Below are positions 17,359 through 26,012 of a stretch of 37,387 bases of DNA, piece by piece; positions within the stretch are counted from its first letter, which is position 1, and every line of letters starts with the position of its first letter. A program made the position numbers and the translations under genes. Location of the stretch: assembly GCA_937927755.1 (NCBI GenBank), contig CALBDB010000072.1, positions 1 to 37,387 on the forward strand. The letters are read 5' to 3'. The stretch is from an uncultured Lysobacterales bacterium (GTDB lineage Bacteria > Pseudomonadota > Gammaproteobacteria > Xanthomonadales > SZUA-36). The notes beneath the pieces were generated by a model that made no database searches, was not told the origin of the DNA, and was given only the letters and a program-made list of their open reading frames with translations.

Positions 17359-18129
17359 ATGATCCATCCAACAGCCATCGTAGACCCCAAAGCTGAACTC
17401 GCGGATGACGTTGAGGTCGGCGCATTTACAATCATAGACTCCAAGGTGCGGATAGATTCCGGTACCAAGGTCGGGCCGCATGCCGTACTGACCGGCCGCA
17501 CTACGATCGGAAAAAACAACCATATATTTCAGTTCACATCCATCGGTGAACAACCGCAGGACAAGAAGTATGCGGGTGAAGATACCGAGTTGATCATCGG
17601 TGATAACAACACCATCCGCGAGTTGTGCACGTTTAGCCGCGGCTCCATGCAAGGCGGCGGTGTTACCCGGATCGGCAGCAACAACTGGATCATGGCCTGT
17701 GTTCATATTGCCCACGATTGTGTCCTGGGTGACAACATCATCATGGCGAATAACGCATCCCTGGCCGGCCATGTCACCATTGGTGACCATGCAATTTTGT
17801 CCGGCTACTCGCTGATCCATCAATTTTGCTCCGTTGGCGAAAACAGCTTTACTTCTTTCGCCAGCCACGTGAACCAGAGTATCCCGCCCTACGTCACGGT
17901 TTCCGGGGAAAAAGCAAGGGTAAAGGGCATCAACTCAGAGGGGCTGAGGCGACGGGGCTTTACATCAGAGCAAATCAACCAGGTGCGGCGAGCTTACAAG
18001 GCGATCTATCGCGAAAGCCTTACGCTGGAAGACGCCACTGCCCGGTTGGCGGAAATGGCAATCAATTCTCCCGAAATCCAGCCCATGGTGGATTTTCTGA
18101 AAACAGCTGAGCGCGGCATCATCCGGTAA
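17359..18129 (+). CDS. lpxA: UDP-N-acetylglucosamine O-acyltransferase
   Basis: First enzyme of lipid A synthesis, transferring a 3-hydroxyacyl chain from ACP to UDP-GlcNAc. From ATG 17359 (MIHPTAIVDPKAEL) the protein has 256 residues, close to E. coli LpxA. The longer open frame to 17272 lies inside fabZ and lacks homology to the family start. The first two thirds are hexapeptide repeats; the catalytic His is His119 in VHIAHDCVLGD. The C-terminal helices include GLRRRGFTSEQI. Its stop shares one base with the lpxB start (TAATG). Confidence 0.96.
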   Translation: MIHPTAIVDPKAELADDVEVGAFTIIDSKVRIDSGTKVGPHAVLTGRTTIGKNNHIFQFTSIGEQPQDKKYAGEDTELIIGDNNTIRELCTFSRGSMQGGGVTRIGSNNWIMACVHIAHDCVLGDNIIMANNASLAGHVTIGDHAILSGYSLIHQFCSVGENSFTSFASHVNQSIPPYVTVSGEKARVKGINSEGLRRRGFTSEQINQVRRAYKAIYRESLTLEDATARLAEMAINSPEIQPMVDFLKTAERGIIR

Positions 18130-19295
18130 TGATTATCACCTTGGTGGCGGGAGAAGCATCCGGCGATCAACTGGGTGCGGCGTTAATCAGGGCAATTCGC
18201 TCAAGAAACCCGGATATCCGTTTCGCCGGGATCGGCGGGGCGTTGATGAAAGCTGCCGGCATGGATATCTGGTGGGGCTCCGATCAATTGTCTGTGATGG
18301 GGCTTTTCGAGGTCATCAACCACCTGCCCCGCCTGGCAGCGCTGCGGCGCCAACTCATTGCGCGGCTGTTAGAGCAAAAGCCGGACGTATTCATCGGCAT
18401 CGACGCACCTGACTTTAACCTCGGCGTAGAGAAGAAACTTAAAGCAGCGGGAATCCCGGTCATCCACTACGTCAGCCCAACAGTCTGGGCATGGCGCGCC
18501 GGCAGGGTTAAAACCATCGCACGCTCAACCGACCGTGTTCTGTGTCTCTTCCCTTTCGAGCCAGGCTATTACAAACAGTTCATTCCTGCGAATTACACCG
18601 GTCACCCGATGGCCGATGACATACCGCTTCAGAACAATAAAGAGGCTGCGAGAGCTGCTCTTGAAATCGGCCACGAAGGTGTATGTATCGCGCTATTGCC
18701 GGGAAGTCGCCAATCCGAGGTTCAAAAACTCTCCGTTCCGATGCTTGACGCTGCTGCCGACCTTACCTGGCGTTTCCCCGGCATCCGCTTTCTGATGCCG
18801 GCGGCGACTGAACTTGCCCGGGATATTTTCACAAAGGAATTGAAAAATTACCCTGCCGTGAACTGCCAGGTATTTCCATCGCGCAGCAAGGATATAATAG
18901 CGGCCTCGGATGTCGTGATTGTTGCATCGGGCACGGCGACGCTCGAAGTCATGCTGATCAACCGGCCAATGGTGGTTTGCTATCGCCTCGCAGGCATGAC
19001 ATACAGTCTTGCAAAATGGTTCAAGCTGGTAAAAAGCCACTTTTTCTCCCTGCCCAATATCCTGGCTACCGAAGCACTGGTGCCGGAACTTCTGCAACAC
19101 GAAGTAAACGGCCAGCGGATTGCTGACGAGGTTGCGAGGTGGCTGGAACAACCCCGGCTGCGCAAGACCCTTGAGCACCGTTTTGACCAACTGCATAAAC
19201 AATTGAAGATCGATGCTGCGGCCACCGCGGCCCAAGCCGTGCTTCAGCATATCGCAGACCCCGCCAGAGAAGATGAAACCGGCTCCAATTCTTGA
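18129..19295 (+). CDS. lpxB: Lipid-A-disaccharide synthase
   Basis: Peripheral inner-membrane GT-B glycosyltransferase (family GT19) condensing UDP-2,3-diacylglucosamine with lipid X to the tetraacyl disaccharide. The protein has 388 residues. The N-terminal signature LVAGEASGDQLGAALI is followed by GIDAPDFNLGVEKKLK, HYVSPTVWAWRAGRVK, LLPGSRQSEV and VASGTATLEVMLINRPMVV. The ATG at 18129 overlaps the lpxA stop by one base. LpxH, which makes the substrate, is not in this window. The end overlaps rnhB by 23 bases. Confidence 0.96.
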   Translation: MIITLVAGEASGDQLGAALIRAIRSRNPDIRFAGIGGALMKAAGMDIWWGSDQLSVMGLFEVINHLPRLAALRRQLIARLLEQKPDVFIGIDAPDFNLGVEKKLKAAGIPVIHYVSPTVWAWRAGRVKTIARSTDRVLCLFPFEPGYYKQFIPANYTGHPMADDIPLQNNKEAARAALEIGHEGVCIALLPGSRQSEVQKLSVPMLDAAADLTWRFPGIRFLMPAATELARDIFTKELKNYPAVNCQVFPSRSKDIIAASDVVIVASGTATLEVMLINRPMVVCYRLAGMTYSLAKWFKLVKSHFFSLPNILATEALVPELLQHEVNGQRIADEVARWLEQPRLRKTLEHRFDQLHKQLKIDAAATAAQAVLQHIADPAREDETGSNS

Positions 19296-19851
19296 AGCAG
19301 GGGTAGACGAAGCCGGACGCGGCCCCCTTGCCGGGCCTGTTGTAGTGGCTGCAGTTATACTCCCGGAAAATTACCAACTGGACGCCCTGGATGACTCAAA
19401 ACGCCTCAGCGCGATTCACCGGGAGCGGCTGACCCCACTGATCGAAACCCAGGCAATTGCATACAACGTGCAGTTTGTAGACGTGGACGAAATTGACCGG
19501 TTTAATATCCTGCAGGCCACGCTGAACGGGATGCAAAGGGCCGTGGAGAGCCTTTATCCCGCGCCCCTGAGAGCCGTGATTGATGGCAACCGCGCACCGC
19601 GCCTGGCCTGTGAAACCAGGACTGTCATCGGCGGAGACCGGCTTGTGGCTTGTATTTCAGCCGCATCAATACTGGCAAAAGTTTACCGTGATCGCCTGAT
19701 GCTGGACATGCACGATTTATATCCGGACTATGGTTTTGACCGTCATAAGGGCTATCCGACTGCACACCATCTTGAGCGTCTCAAGACGCTTGGGCCCTGT
19801 CCGATTCACAGGAAATCGTTTGCACCGGTACGGGCTGCCGGCGCCCTATGA
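19273..19851 (+). CDS. rnhB: Ribonuclease HII
   Basis: Type 2 RNase H that nicks DNA at misincorporated ribonucleotides and removes RNA from RNA-DNA hybrids. The ATG at 19273 (MKPAPILEAGVDEAGRGPL) has a purine-rich AGAGAAG just upstream and gives 192 residues, the usual size. Catalytic acids are in VDEAGRGPLAGPVV (Asp, Glu); DSKRLSAIHRERL, AVIDGN and AASILAKVYRD follow, and GYDxHKGYPT is present as FDRHKGYPTAHH. It overlaps the end of lpxB. In E. coli dnaE follows; here the operon ends and a convergent gene begins 19 bases later. Confidence 0.95.
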   Translation: MKPAPILEAGVDEAGRGPLAGPVVVAAVILPENYQLDALDDSKRLSAIHRERLTPLIETQAIAYNVQFVDVDEIDRFNILQATLNGMQRAVESLYPAPLRAVIDGNRAPRLACETRTVIGGDRLVACISAASILAKVYRDRLMLDMHDLYPDYGFDRHKGYPTAHHLERLKTLGPCPIHRKSFAPVRAAGAL

Positions 19852-19870
19852 ATTTCCCGCCTAAAGGGCG

Positions 19871-20347
19871 CTAGTATGCGTCGATAAATGACTCGATATG
19901 TTCCCCGGTAACAGGCCCTAGGTAAGTCTTAACCGGAATACCATCATAATTCAGGATAATCGTTGTCGGTAAAACCTTGGGGGCGCCAAACGGTTCGGGT
20001 GGTGAATAAACATCGACTAGTAGAATCGGGTAACTGGGATTAAACTCCTCGAGAAATTCATCAAAATTCTCGATTTCGGTATCCTCGAATGCCAGGCCCA
20101 GCACGACAACATCTTCACGGGCCTCGTGCAGGGCCGATAGATCAGGAATTTCCTTCCGGCAGGGTGCGCACCACGTGGCCCAGTAATTCAACACCACCCA
20201 TTTTTGCCGGTACTCATTCAGGCTGACAATGTCGCCATGCAACTGTTGCAGTTCGAAATCGACCGGGGTTTCACTTTCATAGGCTGCCTGGGTACAGGTG
20301 GTGACCATCACCAAGAGCATCAGAACCATACGTATCATTTTTGTCAT
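19871..20347 (-). CDS. TlpA/ResA-like periplasmic thioredoxin-fold protein
   Basis: Exported thioredoxin-like thiol-disulfide oxidoreductase. The first 20 or so residues are a Met-rich signal peptide ending near TQAAYES. The redox motif is WCAPC within VVLNYWATWCAPCRKEIPDL, as in TlpA/ResA proteins that keep periplasmic cysteines reduced. The cis-proline region is KVLPTTIILN. Length is about 158 residues from ATG 20347, which has GGA 7 bases upstream; TTG 20359 and ATG 20353 are alternatives. It follows yihY on the same strand after about 20 bases, so probably cotranscribed. The target protein is unknown. Confidence 0.85.
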   Translation of the reverse strand: MTKMIRMVLMLLVMVTTCTQAAYESETPVDFELQQLHGDIVSLNEYRQKWVVLNYWATWCAPCRKEIPDLSALHEAREDVVVLGLAFEDTEIENFDEFLEEFNPSYPILLVDVYSPPEPFGAPKVLPTTIILNYDGIPVKTYLGPVTGEHIESFIDAY

Positions 20348-20367
20348 TATCATTTCCAAATTCAGGC

Positions 20368-21585
20368 TTAAACCTGACTGTACATATCTTTCAAAGACTG
20401 TTGCATATTCATCTCACCCAGCTTAACAGACTTGAAAAACGCTGCGTCCCATAGGCTTTCACTGGCAAATTCCGGGGTCTCATCAATTGGCAGGAAGTAC
20501 TCACCCGCACGGTATAGGTCCAGCAAACTAAGCCTGTCAAGATCCCGGCACAAGAGCCAGTTCCCGCTCTCATTCCGCGTCACGATTCCGGCATCTTCCA
20601 ACAATTGAAGCTGGCCGGCTAACTCAATTTCAGTCGATCCTTCCAATAATTCCAACAACTCTTCTGCCGACAAGGCTGTACCCATCGTCTGTGCCGTCCA
20701 CAGGTGACCAACCATCCGGTAAGCGAGCAAAAACTCCCATTTATGCGGCCAACCCCAGTCGACCCGGCGATCATTGAAAGTTGTCAGGGATGCCGCGAGT
20801 GATGCACCCAGCAGGATAACTATCCAGACGAGGTACAGCCATAAAAGAAAAATCGGAATGGCCGCCAGCGCGCCGTAAATGACGTTGAAACTCGCATTTG
20901 CCACGAAGGCGACAAAACCTTTTTTTGCCAGGTAGAACAGTAAGGCGGAAATCAATGCACCGACAAGTGCGTGCGTGAAATTGACGCGACGGTTCGGAAC
21001 CAGCATAAACATGATTGTAAACGCCAGCCATGACAATAGAAAAATACCCAATGCACGCCAGTTCGAATGTGCAGATACGCCCAGGGTTACCTGTTCGAAT
21101 ACCGGTTGCGCACTGAGGGCTATGGCAGCGCCCAGGGCAAGCGGACCCAGGGTAAGAACTGCCCAGTACATCACCAGCCTGGTACGGAGACTGCGGGCGG
21201 TCGGTACCCGCCAGACCAGGTTAAACGCCCGTTCAATCCTGACCATTAGCAACAAGGCGGTCGCTATCAGAAACAGGGTGCCCGATAATGTTAATTTACC
21301 GACGCTGTCCAGGAAGCCGGACACGGTAGCCTGGACCTGGTCGCCGGCAGCTGGTACAAAATTTGTGAATACAAAGGTCTGTAGCTGGTCGCTCCACTGT
21401 TGGAAGACCGGGAACGCCGAGGCCACGCCAAACACGACAGCCAGCAAGGGCACCATCGACACCAGGCTGGTATAGCTCAGCGACGCCGCTTCATCAAAAA
21501 GCCTGTCTTCACCAAAATGGCGCCAAACGTGCGCAGCCAACCGCTTGACGCGGGGAATGCTACTGAAAGATTCCAGTACGTTCAC
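20368..21585 (-). CDS. YihY/virulence factor BrkB family inner-membrane protein
   Basis: Polytopic inner-membrane protein of 405 residues belonging to the YihY/BrkB (formerly RNase BN) family, whose biochemical role is not settled. Family features are EAASLSYTSLVSMVPLLAVVFG in the first segment, about six membrane helices to residue 265, the RIERAFNLVWRVPTAR loop and NRRVNFTHALVGAL. Residues about 290-405 are soluble and contain a winged-helix-like stretch (AEELLELLEGSTEIELAGQL). The start is GTG 21585 with a perfect AGGAGG Shine-Dalgarno 5 bases upstream. Confidence 0.9.
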   Translation of the reverse strand: MNVLESFSSIPRVKRLAAHVWRHFGEDRLFDEAASLSYTSLVSMVPLLAVVFGVASAFPVFQQWSDQLQTFVFTNFVPAAGDQVQATVSGFLDSVGKLTLSGTLFLIATALLLMVRIERAFNLVWRVPTARSLRTRLVMYWAVLTLGPLALGAAIALSAQPVFEQVTLGVSAHSNWRALGIFLLSWLAFTIMFMLVPNRRVNFTHALVGALISALLFYLAKKGFVAFVANASFNVIYGALAAIPIFLLWLYLVWIVILLGASLAASLTTFNDRRVDWGWPHKWEFLLAYRMVGHLWTAQTMGTALSAEELLELLEGSTEIELAGQLQLLEDAGIVTRNESGNWLLCRDLDRLSLLDLYRAGEYFLPIDETPEFASESLWDAAFFKSVKLGEMNMQQSLKDMYSQV

Positions 21586-21656
21586 AATATCCTCCTAAGA
21601 GGGGAGACCCCTGTATAATGATCCACCCATTCACGCATTGTAAGAAGGTTAACAGT

Positions 21657-22004
21657 TTGAAAGTTCAAATTCTGCATAATCCCCGTTGCTCAAAATCCCG
21701 TACCACACTCCAGCTATTACAGGAAAAAGGTATCGAACCTGAAATTATCCTGTATCTGGACACGCCGCCTGATGCGGATCAATTGGCTTCAATTCTCCGA
21801 AAGCTCGATATGAGCCCACGGGAACTGTTGCGTAAAGGCCAGTCAGAATATAAAGAAATGGGCCTGGATAACAAACAACTCGGTGACGAACAACTGATTG
21901 CCGCCATGCTGAAGGCCCCAATTCTTATTGAACGGCCTATTGTACTGGCAAACGGCCGGGCTGCCATCGGCCGGCCGCCCGAGTCAGTACTCAAAATTCT
22001 CTGA
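21657..22004 (+). CDS. ArsC/Spx-family reductase-like protein (glutaredoxin-type arsenate reductase family)
   Basis: Small cytosolic thioredoxin-fold protein of 115 residues. The catalytic-cysteine region is HNPRCSKSRTTLQLL, followed by the family pattern LRKLDMSPRELLRKGQSEYKEMGL and IERPIVLANGRAAIGRPPE, in which an Arg of the active site is kept. A TTG start at 21657 (then KVQILHNP) is preferred: AGAAGG ends 8 bases upstream and it fits the family N-terminus. An ATG at 21618 would add 13 unrelated residues and begin within a TATAAT sequence. Arsenate reduction is plausible, but many relatives (YfgD type) are not linked to arsenic, and no ars genes are nearby. Confidence 0.85.
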   Translation: MKVQILHNPRCSKSRTTLQLLQEKGIEPEIILYLDTPPDADQLASILRKLDMSPRELLRKGQSEYKEMGLDNKQLGDEQLIAAMLKAPILIERPIVLANGRAAIGRPPESVLKIL

Positions 22005-22019
22005 GCGGAACCCGCGTAA

Positions 22020-22346
22020 ATGAATAGCTGGTCACGTATCATGCTGGCCGCCTATGTCTGCACCTTGCTTTGGCAACCGGTCTGGCATGGGCTGCTACCG
22101 CCGCCCTATGGCGCGCGTAATGTCTGGCTTGCCGCCTTTGCCAGCCTGCCATTATTGATCCCCCTGCGTGGTCTGCTGCGCTCGAATTACCGCAGTATGA
22201 TCTGGGCCGGTTTATTGCTGCTGTTGTATTTTGCCATCGGCGTCATGGAGGCCTGGAGTAATCCATTACAAAGACTGCCCGCCCTGGTACAGGTCATTCT
22301 CCCGGTTTGCTACCTGCTGGCTTTCAAAGAACGTAACCGGTCTTAA
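22020..22346 (+). CDS. DUF2069 integral membrane protein
   Basis: A 108-residue membrane protein with four predicted helices (about 7-25, 33-50, 60-77, 85-101) and family features LLWQPVWHGLLPPP, RSNYRSMIWAGLLLL and AWSNPLQRLPALVQV. This fits DUF2069, a gammaproteobacterial family of unknown function. It starts 15 bases after the ArsC-like gene and is probably cotranscribed with it. Its stop codon overlaps that of the convergent 1015-residue gene by four bases. Confidence 0.85.
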   Translation: MNSWSRIMLAAYVCTLLWQPVWHGLLPPPYGARNVWLAAFASLPLLIPLRGLLRSNYRSMIWAGLLLLLYFAIGVMEAWSNPLQRLPALVQVILPVCYLLAFKERNRS

Positions 22347-25300
22347 CCGGGGCCCTGGAGGGGGAGGGATTCATCTACCGGTTCGGTAGCTTCCTTGATC
22401 TCCTGCAGCGGCTCGGGCCGGGGTATAAAGAAATGCCTGTAGATGATGTTGATACGTGTCATCGCGTGCATCAGGCTGGTGGGTATCGATCCCTGTTGAC
22501 GCATGGCTTCAGTTTGCTGTGACCAGGCCTGCCGGAGTTTAAGCAGGCGTTCAAAGGCAATCCCATTAACCGATGTCAGCGCGATGTCATCCTCGCGGAA
22601 ACGGCGCAAAATACGACCATCGAGAAGACCCGCGTCACCGGCGATGGCGGTGCGTATGGAATCGGAGTTCAAAAGCGATTCCGGATAAAACAGCATCATC
22701 TGCATACGGATCAATGCCTTGTTGATCGACACCTGTGACATTTCCGAAAACAAGGAAACATCATCACCCTCTGAATTGCGCGCATTTGGCAGTAACAGCC
22801 GTTGGTAAATTCCGGCCTGCTCCGCTTGGTAAAGGTTTTGAAGATGCTGACTCAAGCGGGTTGTGATGTCCTCAGCCGGCGGCAAATCCAATGGAGTTAC
22901 GCCGATTCCGGTAACAAACCAGTCACGCCACTCTGCACCCTGATCCCAATTGCTCTGTAGCAGCCGAGAGGGCAATTTCCTAGATGCGGCAAGATAGGTC
23001 AGACGATCAGGGACTATTCCGCCGCGGCTTTCACGCAGAGGCGTCACCACGCGGCTTCCGATCCATTCCACTGGACAACTGTCATCCAGAACTTCCCCGG
23101 ACGCCTGTGCAAACAGATAATGGTACTCATCCGGGCTGGTGAAGCGGAAACCAAAAATTTCACTGCTCTGGCCGTTTTCCACGTATTGTCCCACCAGGTC
23201 AAAACCCAGGCGGCCGAAATAATTGGCGACATTCTCATCGTCCGCCCTGACCAGTTCAGAACGGCGTTCAACCCATTCCATGTTCCTGTAACAAATCTCG
23301 ATCTGGCCCATGCCGGTCTGCTCTGCGACGAGGTATTCGTCGGGAAACAGGCCGATCAGCGCCCGCGTGGTACTGAGGCTGCCGGACATGTCACAAACCG
23401 CCCGGTTGTCACAAGGCTGAATGACAAGATCGTCAGGCCTGTAAGCCGTACTTTGCGTCGCATCCCTGTCAAGCAAGACATCGGACCCCGGGCGGAGTCT
23501 CTGCGTACGGAAATCAAGCTCGGCACTCTTTACACCTGAATCCAGTTCCCGCAAGGCAAGTTCATAATCCGTCATGCTGCGGCTGATCAGGTCATTGTTC
23601 CCGGTGCCGGCCGCGGCCAGGCATGCAGCCTGTTCAGACAACCCCAGGAACAACTGTTCACCCAAGCTTTGCATCTTTGCAATGCGAGCCTCGTTCTCCG
23701 GTGTGTAGAAGAATTCTGGAGAATGCCCGGCAAACCAGTTCACGGTATTGGCCAGGACAGCCCATTCCAGGGGATTAGGCAGTGCATTGGCAGGGGGCTG
23801 GCAAGTGCTGGCATAGCGCCGGTGTATATAGCCGATGCCGTAGTTTATTCTCTGCCAGGCGGCAACATTCAATTCACGCCGCAGGGTATCCGTAGTAAAC
23901 GGTCCATTGACATCGCCTGATAATTCGGCCAGGCGGGCATCCTGGTCGGCCAGTTTCACCATGGTTTCCATGCAGGCGTCAAATTGGCTGCGGGCCATGG
24001 CCGGGGCACCGTTCTCATCCCGGCTAGCGGCAATACTGACACATATATCAATTTCCTCGACAATCCTCGCTCTGACCGGCATATCGAAGTAATAGCCCAT
24101 ATCGGGGATTAATAACGCCATTTGTGCGACGGCATCGGCCAGGATTGCCCGTGACTCCTTAATCGGGAAATCAGCCACGGCCGCACCCCCGGCGTCCGCA
24201 TCCCCGCTTTCGGTACCGGCTGAATAGGCAATGTTTTGGAGTACCGTATAGGCGGCAGCCATTGCTGGATTCAAGCGCGAGTCCACCGCCGAAAAACCTG
24301 CAGCGTATCGCTCAGAAATGGCAGGTAACTCGGCCACCAACCAGTTAACCAGGAATGATGTTTCCGACTTATCCGCAGTGTCTTCGAGCAGCCTGGAGGT
24401 AATCGAAAGCAGGCCCTGGACAAACTCAAAATAACGGCCTTCATGCAGGCCATCAATTAGACTTGCCAGGTACAGGGAGTTTCCGGCCTGACCTTCCGCG
24501 CGTTTATTTTCAACCGGCACAGCTGCTGTCACATTCAACAACGTATATCGAATCTGCATTAACTCCCGGCCGTCAGGGGGGCTTACACCGACCACGCTCT
24601 CAACGAGTTTTGACATGACCTGCGGAATGTTTTCCAGGCCGGCTTGAAGGTCTGCCGGGATTTCTTCCGCTGACGGTAATCCACGACCGCTAAACCAGGA
24701 AACTTCAACCTCCTTCCATGCCGTATCCGGAGAGCCCGGGGGGCCAACCAATTCCAGGAACTGAGTCCACAGGTCTACGGCGCCGGGTTCAATTTCAAGC
24801 AGAAAAACCGGAAGATTTGCTGCCGCGAGACGTTGGCCGGATCGCTGAAAAACCTGGTAAACCAGACCACTGCCGGGTGTGCGGCCCGGAAACACCAGCG
24901 ACAAATCAGCAAGGTCGTGCTGCTGTAACTCCCCAACTACCAGCCAGGCTGCAGGATCGAGGACTGAACTGCGCGGTTCAACCCAGCCATAACGGTCCAC
25001 CAGCATTTCCAGCCAGGCGCGGTCTTCAAGAAAATTTTGCGCCAGCGCAGCGTGGTCCAACTCGGCCTTGCTGTTGGCACGGCTCAATACATTTGCAGCT
25101 GCTGCCAGGTCAAGTAAGGCCTGCTTGCGTAATTGTGGGGTTGCGAGCGCCAGCGCCATCTGCTGGCTGCCAGGCAGCGTTACGGTCACAACTTCCGGCA
25201 CTGCCGGTGCCTGGGCCGTTTTCTCCAACTCAGTTGCTGGGGGTTCAGCCGGCGCCTCCTCTACCTGGGCAGGCACAACGGCAGATAGCGACAACAACAA

Positions 25301-25390
25301 GACACACGACAATACCCCCTTCACGCCAGGTATTAGGCTGTGTTGAGGTTTCCCTGTTTCTGGATTACGCTGCCGGACTTTTAGAATCAT
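22343..25390 (-). CDS. Large exported protein of unknown function (1015 aa)
   Basis: I do not recognise this protein. It has 1015 residues and a long N-terminal region ending in a signal-like hydrophobic stretch (VLSCVLLLSLSAVVPAQ, residues about 26-42), followed by a Pro/Glu/Ala linker. The remainder is mostly helical and acidic, with no transmembrane segments and no obvious catalytic motif. Cysteine-bearing segments such as ACLAAAG, QPCDNRAVCDMSG, QIEICYRNMEWVERR and VLDDSCPVEWIG suggest disulfides and a periplasmic location. The region around residues 690-800 looks most globular and may be a compact domain. It appears to be a single-gene transcription unit, with start ATG 25390 and a weak GGA upstream. 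Composition matches neighbours, so no sign of recent transfer. Confidence 0.8.
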   Translation of the reverse strand: MILKVRQRNPETGKPQHSLIPGVKGVLSCVLLLSLSAVVPAQVEEAPAEPPATELEKTAQAPAVPEVVTVTLPGSQQMALALATPQLRKQALLDLAAAANVLSRANSKAELDHAALAQNFLEDRAWLEMLVDRYGWVEPRSSVLDPAAWLVVGELQQHDLADLSLVFPGRTPGSGLVYQVFQRSGQRLAAANLPVFLLEIEPGAVDLWTQFLELVGPPGSPDTAWKEVEVSWFSGRGLPSAEEIPADLQAGLENIPQVMSKLVESVVGVSPPDGRELMQIRYTLLNVTAAVPVENKRAEGQAGNSLYLASLIDGLHEGRYFEFVQGLLSITSRLLEDTADKSETSFLVNWLVAELPAISERYAAGFSAVDSRLNPAMAAAYTVLQNIAYSAGTESGDADAGGAAVADFPIKESRAILADAVAQMALLIPDMGYYFDMPVRARIVEEIDICVSIAASRDENGAPAMARSQFDACMETMVKLADQDARLAELSGDVNGPFTTDTLRRELNVAAWQRINYGIGYIHRRYASTCQPPANALPNPLEWAVLANTVNWFAGHSPEFFYTPENEARIAKMQSLGEQLFLGLSEQAACLAAAGTGNNDLISRSMTDYELALRELDSGVKSAELDFRTQRLRPGSDVLLDRDATQSTAYRPDDLVIQPCDNRAVCDMSGSLSTTRALIGLFPDEYLVAEQTGMGQIEICYRNMEWVERRSELVRADDENVANYFGRLGFDLVGQYVENGQSSEIFGFRFTSPDEYHYLFAQASGEVLDDSCPVEWIGSRVVTPLRESRGGIVPDRLTYLAASRKLPSRLLQSNWDQGAEWRDWFVTGIGVTPLDLPPAEDITTRLSQHLQNLYQAEQAGIYQRLLLPNARNSEGDDVSLFSEMSQVSINKALIRMQMMLFYPESLLNSDSIRTAIAGDAGLLDGRILRRFREDDIALTSVNGIAFERLLKLRQAWSQQTEAMRQQGSIPTSLMHAMTRINIIYRHFFIPRPEPLQEIKEATEPVDESLPLQGPG

Positions 25391-25488
25391 GTTTGTTTAT
25401 CCGTGACAATGGCCTGATATTGACACCTTAAGGCTATACTACCCGCTGCAACCCAACAGCGGCAATGAATTCAGTCGGACGATTAAAA

Positions 25489-25974
25489 ATGAAAAAATTA
25501 CTGATAATTACAACCGGCGGCACCATCGACAAAATTTATTTTGACGATCTGAGTGATTACCAGATCGGTGATCCACAGATCGGCCAGATACTCCACGATA
25601 TGCAGGTTGGGTTTACCTTTGAAGTCAATGCGCTAATGCGTAAAGACAGTTTGCACGTCACGGATGAGGACAGGCAGGTGATCCATGACGCAATCGCCGC
25701 CAGCGACGCCACACACGTACTGATCACCCATGGTACCGACTCCATGGTTAAAACCGCGTTGGTGCTGGACGATATTCCGGATAAGACCATGGTCCTGACC
25801 GGTGCCCTGAACCCCGCAAGGTTTCGTGATTCAGATGCAATATTTAACATCGGCTGCGCCGTAGGCGCCCTGCAGGCCTTGCCACACGGTGCCTGGATAG
25901 CCATGAATGGTTGTGTCTGGGACCCAAGAAATGTTCGCAAAAATCGCGATAAAAATCGTTTCGAAGCGAATTAA
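25489..25974 (+). CDS. Single-domain asparaginase-like protein
   Basis: The protein is about 161 residues and corresponds only to the N-terminal domain of L-asparaginases, which normally have about 330. It keeps the TTGGTIDK motif with the nucleophile Thr, the HGTDSMVKTA motif (Thr-Asp pair) and PDKTMVLTGALNP with the Lys of the second triad. It ends soon after, at DPRNVRKNRDKN, without the C-terminal domain. The ATG at 25489 (MKKLLIITTGG) is preferred to ATG 25465. No frameshifted remainder is visible: the minus-strand DUF445 gene follows. It could be a stand-alone amidohydrolase or binding protein; activity is unproven. Confidence 0.8.
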   Translation: MKKLLIITTGGTIDKIYFDDLSDYQIGDPQIGQILHDMQVGFTFEVNALMRKDSLHVTDEDRQVIHDAIAASDATHVLITHGTDSMVKTALVLDDIPDKTMVLTGALNPARFRDSDAIFNIGCAVGALQALPHGAWIAMNGCVWDPRNVRKNRDKNRFEAN

Positions 25975-26012
25975 GAGATCAGTTTGGTACCGTCATCCCG
26001 GGCTTGACCTTC

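Noticed and set aside
21657-22004. Arsenic resistance operon
   Set aside because: Only one ArsC-family gene is present with no arsR, arsB or acr3; YfgD-type relatives are common outside arsenic detoxification.
24718-25431. 237-codon plus-strand frame opposite the 1015-residue gene
   Set aside because: Its composition is Pro/Gln/Arg-rich with no domain, and it is antisense to the N-terminal coding part of the long gene.
25420-25440. TTGACA and TATACT near the asparaginase-like gene
   Set aside because: The two hexamers are only 9 bases apart, too close for one sigma70 promoter.
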